DNA of 64,000 bases from Ruminiclostridium herbifermentans (GCF_005473905.2 NZ_CP061336.1:1286501-1350500), one strand, 5' to 3'. Counted from the stretch's first letter, positions 43,875 to 53,498 are shown. Made by a program: numbers and translations. The notes: generated by a model from the sequence alone, not told the origin.

Positions 43875-46412
43875 ATGCCTAAACTTGATTATAATAAGCT
43901 TTCTAAAAATTTTGTAGATAAGCTTTTCAATAATATTCTTGATAAATGTATTATTGCAATAATTAGTGCTTTAGGATTTGTGGTAACAACTATTATTTCA
44001 AATAGTATATATAAGGTAATAGGTAGTGTTGCTATTGTAATAATTATTATTGCTTTGCTAATTGTTAGATTATTAAATAAAGATAAAAGAAGCGATTCCT
44101 TGGAAAAGCCAGAATTTCTTTTAAAATGCCTTGAAGAAAATGTTCAAAATCGAAATGTTAAAAATGCAATAAAAGACTTCTGTAGAGCTATCGACTGGAT
44201 TTTTAGGGAACGTCCTGCGGATACTTATCTATATGAACTGTGCATAAAATGGTTACATTATAAAGAAAACAGGATTCAATTGAGTGCATTTGTAAATGAA
44301 TTGTACCAGTTGTTGAAAAATAGAGACACAACTAATAATGAATCACTAAGTAGTTTAAAAAAAATATATAATGAATTAGTGGAAAATATAGTAAATATAA
44401 AATTGGAGATAGATGCTAAAAATCGTTCATATGCAGATACAAATGATAGCAAATTAAAGAGAGATATTATCAATTATGAACCTGATTTAGGATACTGGGA
44501 AAAATCAGATTATTGGATTAACGAAAAAATGAAAAAGCATGTTGATAAAATGCGAAAAATTCGGGGAAATCAAAATTATAATTCTTTAAATATTTTAGAT
44601 ATTGGAACAGGAACTGGGCGAGTAGCATCGGCTTTGTGCAAAGAAGGCGATTTTGTTTGCATAATAGATTCTGATAAAAAAAGATTGTCTGAAGCTGAAG
44701 ATAATATTAAAAAAGCAGTACCTGGGTGCAATATTAAAAGCATAGAAAATTCTTTTGAAAAGTTTAAAGATTTGGATGAATGTGTAAGATGTGGGCTTGA
44801 AATTTATTTTGATGTAATAATTTGCTCTCATGTTATACAACATATTAGTACAGATGTAGCAAATTGCTTTTATAGAATAATCCTTAATATGTTAATTTCT
44901 GATGGAGTTCTTTTTTTATTATTCCCTATCTCAAAATCTAATAAAGAGGAATTTGTTGTTGAAGGGCTCGAATTTGATATTGTCAAGCTAAAAAAAGGTG
45001 ATTTCTTGAAAAGTAAAAAGGTTGGAAATGTTGAAAAACTAGATCTGTATTTCAGAAATGCTCCTAATTTCGATACATTTCAAACAGTGCTTTCAAGGTA
45101 TAATGATAATTCAGGATATTGGAAAGTAACTAAAAAAGCAAGTGATGATATACTTTTTGAAATTTATGAAGGGCAAAATAATATACGAGCATATAAAAGA
45201 GTGTTTGATAGAGGTTTAGTATGCTCTATTGATATTAAGTATGCCCAAGACTTTTTTGATAAAAATTCTAAACGAATTTTTAAAGTAATAAACGAATGTC
45301 TTAAAAATTATAACCCATATTCTAAGCAAATTTCAGAAAAATCAATAATCAGTAGCAATATATTGTCAGAATATTGGTTGATTTGTGATTTCAAAAACCA
45401 TATAAATGTTATGGTTTTTTATAATAATAACCATTACAATGTTAAAAAAGTTAATAAAGTGATAAAAGCACATGGTGTACATAATGATTTATTAAAAGAA
45501 AATCAAATTCCTATAGAGTTTTTGGAATTTATACCAAAGTACAATAAAAATTTTAGGTTGAAATGTGAAAAGGATAAATTTATTTGGAAAATTATAAATG
45601 ATTCTGATAAGAGTATTGCATCAATATATAAAACAGAAGCTTATTATTCACTTATTCTTAATAGTGAGGACACAGTTGAAGTTGAAATCGAAAATAAAGA
45701 AGTATTACTAATGAAACAGGTTCCATCTTCAGTGAGGGATACTTTTTTTAAAGATGTAGAACATAATCCAGATTTTGTTGTAGATTCAGAAATAATAGAT
45801 GGATGGTTTATTGAATATAATGGTGAGGTTTGCTATTTTGCAAGATATGATAGTGATTGGATTAGAATATTTATGACAGAACGTAATTTTTCTGAACTAC
45901 CGAATAAAGAAAAATTATCTATTGTAGACCATAATAAATTTCCATTTAAATTATGGAATGAAGAGGATATTGTATTAAAGCCCCTTTTTAGAAACAAAGT
46001 TTGGAAGATAGAAATGGAAAGAAAAAAAGAAGGAAAATTCGCAGAGCTTCCAAACTACATCATTAGGACTATAAATGATAGTGGTGGAAAATATTGTGCA
46101 TACAGGGATAAAAAATATAATAATATATCAGGATTGACCTTTAATAATCTATGCACAAATCAAGTAGATGGACTGCAAATATTGCCTACACATAGGTTTG
46201 TAATCAGCAATTTAAAGAAAAAGTTAAAGAAAGAAGGTTTTTGGGTAAAAGAGGATAAAGTTTATCATTCTTTTAAACCGAAACATTGTTTAATAGACAA
46301 GCTTTGCTTAAGAGATAAATATTTTAACTTTTTTATATTAAAAAAGTTAAGGATGGTTCATAGAAAATTCGATATTCAAGATTGTATGTTTGTTGTTAAA
46401 AAGAAAATATAG
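43875..46412 (+). CDS. Large membrane-anchored protein with a class I methyltransferase domain
   Basis: 845 residues in three parts. (1) Two membrane helices at about 18-68. (2) A SAM-dependent methyltransferase core at ~235-345, with ILDIGTGTGRVASAL (motif I) near 239 and DVIICSHVIQHIS near 313. (3) About 450 residues with no recognised domain, very rich in Lys, Asn, Phe and Tyr. The combination is unlike common methyltransferases. AAGGAG precedes ATG 43875. It is co-transcribed with the FkbM gene. It could act on a membrane-linked glycan or lipid; that is a guess. Confidence 0.7.
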   Translation: MPKLDYNKLSKNFVDKLFNNILDKCIIAIISALGFVVTTIISNSIYKVIGSVAIVIIIIALLIVRLLNKDKRSDSLEKPEFLLKCLEENVQNRNVKNAIKDFCRAIDWIFRERPADTYLYELCIKWLHYKENRIQLSAFVNELYQLLKNRDTTNNESLSSLKKIYNELVENIVNIKLEIDAKNRSYADTNDSKLKRDIINYEPDLGYWEKSDYWINEKMKKHVDKMRKIRGNQNYNSLNILDIGTGTGRVASALCKEGDFVCIIDSDKKRLSEAEDNIKKAVPGCNIKSIENSFEKFKDLDECVRCGLEIYFDVIICSHVIQHISTDVANCFYRIILNMLISDGVLFLLFPISKSNKEEFVVEGLEFDIVKLKKGDFLKSKKVGNVEKLDLYFRNAPNFDTFQTVLSRYNDNSGYWKVTKKASDDILFEIYEGQNNIRAYKRVFDRGLVCSIDIKYAQDFFDKNSKRIFKVINECLKNYNPYSKQISEKSIISSNILSEYWLICDFKNHINVMVFYNNNHYNVKKVNKVIKAHGVHNDLLKENQIPIEFLEFIPKYNKNFRLKCEKDKFIWKIINDSDKSIASIYKTEAYYSLILNSEDTVEVEIENKEVLLMKQVPSSVRDTFFKDVEHNPDFVVDSEIIDGWFIEYNGEVCYFARYDSDWIRIFMTERNFSELPNKEKLSIVDHNKFPFKLWNEEDIVLKPLFRNKVWKIEMERKKEGKFAELPNYIIRTINDSGGKYCAYRDKKYNNISGLTFNNLCTNQVDGLQILPTHRFVISNLKKKLKKEGFWVKEDKVYHSFKPKHCLIDKLCLRDKYFNFFILKKLRMVHRKFDIQDCMFVVKKKI

Positions 46413-46522
46413 AATGGTGCTGAAAGTTATATTAATCAGTGCTTAAATATTCTCTCTAAACTGTAGGATTAAATGAAAAAGTAAATTCTGATATGGCCTG
46501 GGGGTGGGGACGTTTTCTTGGA

Positions 46523-46657
46523 CTAAGCTGCTATTCTTAGACTACGCCTATATTGAAGTGGGCTTATCCCACCCAAAGATATTTTAATTCTATCTTCATT
46601 ATACCAACGGAGATAGGAATCAATTTCTTTAATAAAAAATTCTATAGATACATGTTT
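46523..46657 (-). pseudogene. IS3-family transposase remnant (OrfB C-terminus)
   Basis: On the minus strand about 45 codons read EFFIKEIDSYLRWYNEDRIK, then ISLGGISPLQYRRSLRIAA and a stop. This is the C-terminal end of an IS150/IS3-type integrase (consensus WYN..RI...LGG.SP..YR). The rest of the element is absent. The flanking sequence TCCAAGAAAACGTCCCCAC after the stop could be part of the old IS end. Confidence 0.8.
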
Positions 46658-47182
46658 TCATTTTACAACGTTTAGAATTTTTTAATAAATTTATTAAAAA
46701 TTAATTAACACTGGATAAAAAATACAAAATATGGTATATTATAGAAGCAAGATTCTTTTTTTCTTTTTTTCTATAATTTTTCCAATAAGAGCCCTACGGG
46801 GCTTTTATTGGTTCAGGATTTAATTTCGTCATAATTTTTTATCTCTTTTTTATCATCCATAAAAGAATAATAGGATTTGAAACCTTCAAAATACTTAATC
46901 AATTTACTTATTTATATTAGATTAGTATTGACTTCTCTTGAAGTTTTCATTATACAAAATTTTTGTGTTAATGAGACCTCAAAATCAGTATTCATGTATG
47001 ATTTAAATTTTTCTGTAAAGCATAAGCTTTTTGCTGAACAATGATTTAATAGCGGCTGATCCTTGATTATTTTTGATAACCCTATAAAATATAGAATAAT
47101 ACAAAGAATTATACTATAATAAACTCAATCATCACATATTAATATGGGCTCTATAAATTGAAAATGAAAGCGTTGTGACAAA
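46658..47182 (+). other. Intergenic region with hairpin and promoter before the EamA gene
   Basis: No gene. Holds a 13-pair hairpin at 46782-46811 (CCAATAAGAGCCC with GGGGCTTTTATTGG) after a T/C-rich tract, and the promoter at 46928. The remaining sequence is AT-rich. Confidence 0.45.
46928..46956 (+). promoter_or_regulatory. Promoter candidate for the EamA transporter
   Basis: TTGACT (46928-46933), 17-base spacer, TATACA (46951-46956). The leader to the gene would be about 220 bases. Confidence 0.5.
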
Positions 47183-48067
47183 GTGACAAAACAATTAAAA
47201 GCAGATTTATTTTTGATATTTATTACAGCTGTTTGGGGTTCAACATTCACCTTAATGAAAAATATCTTAGACGATATACCTACATTTGCATTCCTTGCTT
47301 TGAGGTTTTCTACTGCTGCAATTATATTATTAATTATATTTCATAAGAAGCTAAAAGAATTAAGTAAAGCATCAATATTAAAGGGGTTTGTTATCGGGCT
47401 GATGCTATTTGGCTCTTTAGCTTTACAGGTGATAGGGCTAAATTATACTACTGCACCTAACTCTGCATTTATCACAAGTCTTAGTGTAGTTATGGTTCCT
47501 ATAGTTTCGTCTATACTCTTAAAAAAGAAACCTTCTAGGAGTTCTGTTATAGGGGTAGCCTTTGCTCTTATAGGCTTATTTTTTGTTTCAGGCGGTTTAA
47601 ATTTCAGGGTGAATATAGGTGAGGTATTAACTCTTTTTTGTGCCGTATGTGTTACAATGCAAATTATATTTATTGATAAATTCACAAATAATGAAGATCC
47701 AGTTCTGTTGGGAGTATTACAAGTTGTTTTTTCAGCAATACTAAGTATAGGTTCATGGATTTATATAGACTTTAAGCCATTCACAATAAACCTTAATATT
47801 GTTATTACAATTTTTGTAACAGGTGTACTAGGTACAGCACTAGCTTATACCGGACAAACTGTAGTACAAAAATTCACATCACCTACTAGAGCTGCATTGA
47901 TTTTTACCCTTGAGCCTGTTTTTGGATTTATATTTTTCATTTTAATACCTAATTCTCAAAGCATAGCAGAAAAAATATCGCTGCATACACTTATAGGCTG
48001 CGTACTTATTTTACTCGGTACTTTAATATCAGAATTAAAACTTGATAAAGTATTCAAAAAGAATTGA
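47183..48067 (+). CDS. EamA-family (DMT superfamily) transporter
   Basis: 294 residues with ten hydrophobic helices arranged as two EamA repeats of five. Family motifs: WGSTFTLMKNILDDIP in the first repeat, ALRFSTAAIILL, and the second-repeat opening FCAVCVTMQIIFIDKFT. Members export amino acids, metabolites or drugs. The GTG at 47183 is the best in-frame start but has only a weak ribosome site (AAAG). Substrate unknown. Confidence 0.85.
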   Translation: MTKQLKADLFLIFITAVWGSTFTLMKNILDDIPTFAFLALRFSTAAIILLIIFHKKLKELSKASILKGFVIGLMLFGSLALQVIGLNYTTAPNSAFITSLSVVMVPIVSSILLKKKPSRSSVIGVAFALIGLFFVSGGLNFRVNIGEVLTLFCAVCVTMQIIFIDKFTNNEDPVLLGVLQVVFSAILSIGSWIYIDFKPFTINLNIVITIFVTGVLGTALAYTGQTVVQKFTSPTRAALIFTLEPVFGFIFFILIPNSQSIAEKISLHTLIGCVLILLGTLISELKLDKVFKKN

Positions 48068-48280
48068 TGTACGAAGGAGTATGAGTAGAAATATTGACTT
48101 TGTTATATTGTTGGTACATGTGTGAAGCATAGGTTATCCATTAATTGCTTTCTAATTTTTTATGCCCAAATGAGACGTAGGACGTTAAATGGTATGTTAC
48201 TTGACATAATTATAAAGGATATTGGGAAAATAAGAATGAAGATTTATGTCAGAATAACATTAGTAAAAGGAGTATAGAAA

Positions 48281-48694
48281 ATGGCTATAAATGTATATCT
48301 CAACTTTAGAGGAAATTGCCGCGAAGCTGTAGACTTCTATTCAGAAGTGTTCGGAGTAGAAAAACAAAAAATTATGACTTTTGGTGATGCTCCATCTAAT
48401 CCAGAAATGCCGGGCTCTGAAGATACCAAAAATCTTGTTATGCACACCTTCCTCGATATTAAAGGAAGTAAAATCATGTTTTCCGATGTTCCGCAGGGTA
48501 TGCCCTTTACTTTAGGAAACAACATTAACCTAATTATAAGCAGTAAGAATACTGATGAAATCAAAGAAATATTCAATAAGCTAAAAATAGGTGGAACGGT
48601 ACAAATGGAACTTCAGGAAACCTTCTGGAGTAAATGTTATGGTTTCTTGATAGATAAATTCGGAATAGGATGGCAGTTCAGCTACGAGGGCTGA
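48281..48694 (+). CDS. VOC superfamily protein, PhnB/YjdN-like
   Basis: 137 residues, beginning YLNFRGNCREAVDFYSEVFG, with MHTFLDIKGSKIMFSDV and ending GFLIDKFGIGWQFS. This is the 3-demethylubiquinone-9 methyltransferase-like/PhnB branch of the vicinal-oxygen-chelate fold. These proteins have uncertain activity, and some bind small ligands. AAAGGAG precedes ATG 48281. It stands alone with its own terminator. Confidence 0.85.
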   Translation: MAINVYLNFRGNCREAVDFYSEVFGVEKQKIMTFGDAPSNPEMPGSEDTKNLVMHTFLDIKGSKIMFSDVPQGMPFTLGNNINLIISSKNTDEIKEIFNKLKIGGTVQMELQETFWSKCYGFLIDKFGIGWQFSYEG

Positions 48695-48719
48695 GAATTT
48701 GTTATTCATAAAGTTATTT

Positions 48720-48751
48720 GAAATGGTCTTATAAGTTTAAGACCATTTTTT
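48720..48751 (+). terminator. Terminator of the VOC gene
   Basis: AAATGGTCTT (48721-48730) pairs with AAGACCATTT (48739-48748), followed by further Ts. Confidence 0.85.
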
Positions 48752-48925
48752 CAATTTCCCTATTTCTTTATTTTCTGAATAATAATATATGAAACAAAGT
48801 GGTGCCTGCTTTATTTTGCAACAAACAATTGTTAAATTAAACACTTATAGACTATGCAAATATAATAAGCTGAAAATTAACTTAATTTTTACTAATAAAT
48901 TCTTAATTTTTACTATATTTATTGT

Positions 48926-48954
48926 TTGACATTATATAATAATATTATTATACT
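48926..48954 (+). promoter_or_regulatory. Strong promoter of the transketolase genes
   Basis: Perfect TTGACA (48926-48931), 17-base spacer and TATACT (48949-48954). Transcription from about 48961 gives a ~100-base leader that includes the shared leader element. Confidence 0.75.
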
Positions 48955-48998
48955 AAAACCATTGACGAGTAACGAAAATGGAAATAAATGAAAATACT

Positions 48999-49062
48999 TT
49001 TATAGGAGGTGCCAAGTTCATGTCATACTTATATTTTATGTAAAATGAACATGGACATACAT
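48999..49062 (+). promoter_or_regulatory. Transketolase leader with short ORF, matching the rubrerythrin leader
   Basis: AGGAGG (49004-49009) is ten bases before ATG 49020, which opens a seven-codon ORF (Met-Ser-Tyr-Leu-Tyr-Phe-Met) ending TAA at 49041-49043. TTCATGT (49017-49023) pairs with ACATGGA (49049-49055), including one U-G. ACATGGACAT lies immediately before the transketolase ATG. In the rubrerythrin leader (2049-2117) the same ribosome site, the same ten-base spacing, the same Met-Ser start and the same ACATGGACAT are present. The change C-G to U-G in the stem keeps the pairing. Confidence 0.55.
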
Positions 49063-49899
49063 ATGGAAAAATTAGAATTGCAAAAAATGGCAAATGAAAT
49101 CCGAAAAGGAATTGTAACAGCAGTGTATAATGCAAAGAGCGGACATCCCGGTGGTTCTTTGTCAGCAGCAGATATTTTTACATATCTATATTTTAAAGAA
49201 ATGAATATTGACCCCAAGAATCCTAAAAAAGAAGATAGAGATCGCTTTGTTTTATCAAAAGGTCACGTGGCTCCAGGGCTTTATTCCACATTAGCAAATA
49301 GGGGATTTTTCCCAGTAGAGGATCTTAAAACTTTACGTCATGTTGGTTCTTATCTTCAAGGACATCCTGACATGAAGCACATTCCGGGAGTAGACATGTC
49401 AAGTGGTTCATTGGGACAAGGCCTTTCAGTAGCAGTTGGAATGGCGCTTTCTGCAAAAATGGATAACAAGAGTTACCGTGTATATGCCCTCACAGGAGAC
49501 GGAGAACTTCAGGAAGGCCAGATTTGGGAAGCTGCAATGTTTGCTGGACACAGAAAGCTAGACAACTTAGTAGTAATTGTTGATAATAACAATTTACAAA
49601 TAGATGGCTGCATTAGTGATGTTTGTTCACCATATCCTATTGATAAGAAATTTGAAGCCTTTAATTTTCATGTAATTAATGCAGATGCAAATGATTTTGA
49701 TTCCTTAGAAGCAGCTTTTAAAGAGGCTAGAGAGACAAAAGGCATGCCATCAGTTATTATTGCAAAAAGTATTAAAGGAAAAGGTGTTTCATTTATGCAA
49801 AACAAGGCTAGCTGGCATGGTAAGGCTCCAAATGATGAGGAATATGAAATTGCAATGAAAGAATTGGAGAAAGCAGGTGAAGAACTATGCCAGAAATAA
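49063..49899 (+). CDS. Transketolase, N-terminal (TPP-binding) subunit
   Basis: About 278 residues carrying the thiamine-diphosphate-binding half of transketolase, which moves two-carbon units in the pentose phosphate pathway. GHPGGSLSAADIFTYLYF and the TPP motif GDGELQEGQIWEAAMFA...NN are visible. I choose ATG 49063 because it lies seven bases after GGA in ACATGGACAT, as at rubrerythrin. In-frame ATGs at 49045 and 49051 and a GTG at 49009 are alternatives. It overlaps the C-terminal subunit gene by 13 bases. Split transketolase is common in clostridia. Confidence 0.93.
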   Translation: MEKLELQKMANEIRKGIVTAVYNAKSGHPGGSLSAADIFTYLYFKEMNIDPKNPKKEDRDRFVLSKGHVAPGLYSTLANRGFFPVEDLKTLRHVGSYLQGHPDMKHIPGVDMSSGSLGQGLSVAVGMALSAKMDNKSYRVYALTGDGELQEGQIWEAAMFAGHRKLDNLVVIVDNNNLQIDGCISDVCSPYPIDKKFEAFNFHVINADANDFDSLEAAFKEARETKGMPSVIIAKSIKGKGVSFMQNKASWHGKAPNDEEYEIAMKELEKAGEELCQK

Positions 49900-50828
49900 A
49901 GAAGATTGCTACAAGAGAAAGTTATGGAAAAGCATTGGCTGAATTAGGAGCCAAATATGATAATTTAGTGGTTTTAGATGCTGACCTTGCTGGTGCAACT
50001 AAAACAGATACATTTATGAAGGTATTCCCTGAACGTCATATAGATTGCGGTATTGCAGAAGCAAACATGACAGGAATTGGAGCTGGATTAGCTGCAGCGG
50101 GCAAGGTTCCATTTATTAGTACCTTTGCAATGTTTGCAGCAGGGCGTTCCTTTGAACAGGTACGTAATTCCATTGGTTATCCGCATTTAAATGTTAAAAT
50201 AGGTGCTACTCATGCAGGTATTTCAGTTGGAGAAGATGGTGCTTCTCATCAGTGTAATGAAGATATTGCATTAATGAGGGTAATACCTGGAATGACTGTT
50301 ATTAATCCATCTGATGATATAGAGGCAAAGGCAGCAGTTGAGGCTGCTTATCATCACGAAGGACCTGTTTATCTGAGATTTGGAAGATTAGCAGTTCCTG
50401 TAATTAATGATAATCCTGATTATAAGTTTGAACTTGGAAAAGGTATTGTATTAAGAGAAGGAAAAGACTTGACTATAATTGCAACAGGTCTTGAGGTTTA
50501 TGAAAGCTTAGTTGCAGCTGAAAAATTAGCAGCTGAGGGAATAGAGGCAAGAGTGATTAACATTCATACAATTAAGCCATTAGATGAAGAATTAATAATT
50601 AAGGCAGCAAAAGAAACAGGCAAAATTGTAACAGTAGAAGAGCACTCTGTTATAGGTGGATTGGGCAGTGCTGTATGCGATTGCTTGGCTGCCAATGTAC
50701 CTACAAAGGTATTGAAAATTGGTATAAATGACGTATTTGGCGAGTCAGGTCCTGCTAAAGAACTACTTGCAAAATATGGTCTTGATGCAGAAGGAATCTA
50801 TAAGAAGATAAAGGACTTCTTAGCATAA
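49887..50828 (+). CDS. Transketolase, C-terminal subunit
   Basis: 313 residues carrying the pyrimidine-binding and C-terminal domains, which pair with the N-terminal subunit to form the active site. STFAMFAAGRSFEQVRNSIG, KIGATHAGISVGEDGASHQ and the C-terminal EEHSVIGGLGSAVCDCLA are typical of this family. GGTGAAG precedes ATG 49887 within the upstream gene. Two terminators follow. Confidence 0.95.
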   Translation: MPEIKKIATRESYGKALAELGAKYDNLVVLDADLAGATKTDTFMKVFPERHIDCGIAEANMTGIGAGLAAAGKVPFISTFAMFAAGRSFEQVRNSIGYPHLNVKIGATHAGISVGEDGASHQCNEDIALMRVIPGMTVINPSDDIEAKAAVEAAYHHEGPVYLRFGRLAVPVINDNPDYKFELGKGIVLREGKDLTIIATGLEVYESLVAAEKLAAEGIEARVINIHTIKPLDEELIIKAAKETGKIVTVEEHSVIGGLGSAVCDCLAANVPTKVLKIGINDVFGESGPAKELLAKYGLDAEGIYKKIKDFLA

Positions 50829-50884
50829 CAATGAAAACTGACAAATAAAAAAACATTTTATATGCACTCTAATGTTTAAACACT

Positions 50885-50933
50885 GAAAAGTACCCCCTTT
50901 ATTGGATAAAATCCAGCGAAGGGGGTACTTTTC
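50885..50933 (+). terminator. Terminator of the transketolase operon
   Basis: Fifteen perfect pairs, GAAAAGTACCCCCTT (50885-50899) with AAGGGGGTACTTTTC (50919-50933). Confidence 0.75.
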
Positions 50934-50935
50934 AC

Positions 50936-50964
50936 AAAATAGCATTTGGGGTGCTATTTTTATA
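50936..50964 (+). terminator. Second, tandem terminator
   Basis: AAAATAGCA (50936-50944) pairs with TGCTATTTT (50952-50960), followed by TTATAATT. It directly follows the first terminator. Confidence 0.7.
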
Positions 50965-51100
50965 ATTAGATTTACATAATATTTACAAAGTAACAGTTAT
51001 CCTCTAGATTACATAATATATAATATTATTTGACTATCATGATATATTCCAGCATATATTCTAGTCAAAATAATTCAAAAATATAGTGTGGAGAATAGAT

Positions 51101-52672
51101 ATGGGTAATAAATTGTATCATAACACAAAAGCTGAATCCTCAAAGTCCCCACAGTTTTTATCCAATTATTATGAGGCTATAAAAAAGATGTTTTCTAGAC
51201 ATAATGGCTTAAGTGAGTCTAGATGCAGTAGTAATAATGGCAGTGTGCCTCCACGAATATTTAATTGTTTATTGTGCCAAAGGGCAGTCGTGGAGGATAG
51301 CATAAAAGAACTAAATGATGATTGTAAAAATAAATATGAGAGAAGTATACCTAATGCTATACCAGTTAATGCATATGATAAATGCAATTATGTCGCCAAA
51401 TATGATTTGGCAAGCTCCCAAATTCAAGCCATAATGAAGCTAGATGGCAGATTAGATTTTAATAATTTGGTAAAAGCGGTAAGGATATCGGTTGATGTAG
51501 AGCCAGTTTTTGGGTGCCATATTATTGAAAGCAAACAGCTATATTGGAAACGGTATGAAGATATTGATAACATTGAATTTTGCACTATAGAAGAGACAAA
51601 TAATACTGATGAAGCTATTCAGAGTTTCTCAGAAAGTCCTATGGACATGATGAAGGACCCAATGGTTATTGTAAAACTTATACGTTCTGATGCAAGTGAT
51701 ATTCTAGGGATAAAAATAAATCACGTTTGCTGTGATGGAGCTGGGGCCAAAGAGTATATTCGGCTTTTGTCAGACATTTATTCTAGTATTGATAGTGGTG
51801 ACAATAGCTTTTCTTCCGATATACGAGTAAGCAGTATGGAGGACCATAAAAGATTATTAGATGCACTTAGTAAATGTAATCCAAATACAAATTGGAACCC
51901 GCTTTCACAAATACCATTAACTACATGGAGGTTTCCATGGAGGAATCTACAAACAGGTGATTTAGGGTTTTCAATATGCAAACTTCCTTATGGTTCCCTA
52001 GATACTTTTAACACTTATGCAAAAAGTAAAGGAGCATCAATCAATGATTTAATCCTGACTGCTGTTTACAGAGCTATGTTTGAAATAGCAAAACCGCCTT
52101 ATGGCATACCAATGGATGTCCCTATTACCATTGACCTTAGAAAGTATCTTCCTGATAATAAGGCCGAGGCTATAAGAAATTTTTCAAGTGGGGTAACTTT
52201 GAAAATAGATAGGAGACCTAATGAATCATTTGAGAGCACTTTGTCTAGAGTAATGATTCAAACTAAAGATATTAAAAACAGGCACCCTAGTTATATGACA
52301 GTAAAATGCTTAGAAATAATTGAAAAGATAGATTTTGACCCAATCAGTTCTGCTTTTAAGGCATTATCTCAAATTATAAATTTAGCGACAAAAAATCCTT
52401 ATGTTAATTTCAACAGATGTGCCATTACACTTTCAAATGTTGGTTTTATATCAAGAGAATTACTTAAATTTGGTCAGAATACAGTAACTGATGCTTATAT
52501 TTTACCACCTACAGTCCGAGCACCTGGAATTTTGCTTGTTGCTAGCACCTATAACGGAATAATTTCATTAGCGGTAGGATATTATAAGCCCTCAGTTAAG
52601 AAATCTGATATGGATGGTCTTCTTAATAAAATTAGAGATGAACTGATAGAAGGATGTTCACCAATACAATAA
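51101..52672 (+). CDS. Condensation-superfamily acyltransferase, paralogue 1
   Basis: 523 residues of the chloramphenicol-acetyltransferase/condensation superfamily (COG4908 or alcohol-acetyltransferase-like). The catalytic HxxxDG is HVCCDG at His208-Asp212. The family's second-half motifs are ASINDLILTAVYRAMFEIAK, PITIDLRKYLPDNK and RNFSSGVTLK. The first ~90 residues are specific to this copy. TGGAGAA is upstream of ATG 51101. It is the first of four paralogues within 11 kb that share KINH.CCDG..AKEYI.LLS.IY. It is predicted to move an acyl group from an ACP or CoA thioester to a hydroxyl or amine; substrates are unknown. Confidence 0.82.
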   Translation: MGNKLYHNTKAESSKSPQFLSNYYEAIKKMFSRHNGLSESRCSSNNGSVPPRIFNCLLCQRAVVEDSIKELNDDCKNKYERSIPNAIPVNAYDKCNYVAKYDLASSQIQAIMKLDGRLDFNNLVKAVRISVDVEPVFGCHIIESKQLYWKRYEDIDNIEFCTIEETNNTDEAIQSFSESPMDMMKDPMVIVKLIRSDASDILGIKINHVCCDGAGAKEYIRLLSDIYSSIDSGDNSFSSDIRVSSMEDHKRLLDALSKCNPNTNWNPLSQIPLTTWRFPWRNLQTGDLGFSICKLPYGSLDTFNTYAKSKGASINDLILTAVYRAMFEIAKPPYGIPMDVPITIDLRKYLPDNKAEAIRNFSSGVTLKIDRRPNESFESTLSRVMIQTKDIKNRHPSYMTVKCLEIIEKIDFDPISSAFKALSQIINLATKNPYVNFNRCAITLSNVGFISRELLKFGQNTVTDAYILPPTVRAPGILLVASTYNGIISLAVGYYKPSVKKSDMDGLLNKIRDELIEGCSPIQ

Positions 52673-52705
52673 AGAGAAAAAATGGTTGCATGAATTAGTT
52701 AGTTA

Positions 52706-52795
52706 AAAGCTTGCTGAATGAATATATGGATTAAGTGAAATTACTAAAGCGTGTATTCATATATGTTCAAAATTTTTCAGCAAGCTTTATTGTTT
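52706..52795 (+). terminator. Terminator after acyltransferase 1
   Basis: AAAGCTTGCTGAA (52706-52718) pairs with TTCAGCAAGCTTT (52776-52788), with a further inner pairing of TGAATATATG and CATATATG-like arms, then ATTGTTTT. Confidence 0.75.
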
Positions 52796-52852
52796 TAAAA
52801 CGACACGAATAAGTACCACGATTGTTTTTTCTTCGCTAGTATGTATTTGTGG

Positions 52853-53498
52853 TTATTGATATAACCTGTATTTTCTCTTGCTATTATGCAAACAGCTTTC
52901 TCGCTCTTTGAATTTATTTTCAGCTATTAATCTATGTACTATTTTTTTTAATTCATTTTTAACCACTTTACCATTTGAATTAACTGGATAAGAATCGACT
53001 TTAAAGTAGTATTCGGGCATCTTATTTCTAGAGATTTTGTTTTCTAGGGTTGTTTCTATTTGTTGACATAAATCTTCCACATTGGAGTTGCTTATTATAG
53101 CAGCAGCAATTTTTTCACCCATAACCTCATCATATACTCCTACAACTTTTGCATCAAAGACACCATCTACTTCACACATAGCTACTTCGATTTCAGTAGG
53201 TGAGATGTTTTCGCCACCCCTTATAATAATATCTTTTATTCTTCCATCAATTTTAATGAAGCCATCAGTAGTTTTACTTGCTAAATCACCAGTATGTAAC
53301 CAGCCATCTTTATCTAAAGCTTGACTTGTTTCATACTCCTTCTTGTAATATCCAAGCATACAATTGGGACTACGGATAATTAGTTCTCCCAATTGCCCTT
53401 CCTGACTGTCAGCACCAGTATCCTTATCAATTATTCTAGCTTCGGTATTTGGTATTGTCCAGAACATCATATATTGTGTTATGTACTTTTTCTGCCAT
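52853..53498 (-). pseudogene. Acyl-AMP ligase / acyl-CoA synthetase with large internal deletion
   Basis: On the minus strand, AAAGGAG and ATG 53498 begin a normal-looking ligase N-terminus (MAEKVHNTIYDVLDNT), which stops at TAG 53436-53438 in that frame. In a second frame the C-terminal third of an AMP-ligase follows at once: PNTEARIIDKDTG, GWLHTGDLA, GRIKDIIIRGGENISPTEIE and NSNGKVVKNELKK, ending at 52853. Roughly 300 central residues, with the P-loop and adenylate-binding motif, are missing. AATACC appears twice at the junction, consistent with a short-homology deletion. No active enzyme can result. It was probably the acyl-activating member of this cluster. Confidence 0.88.
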
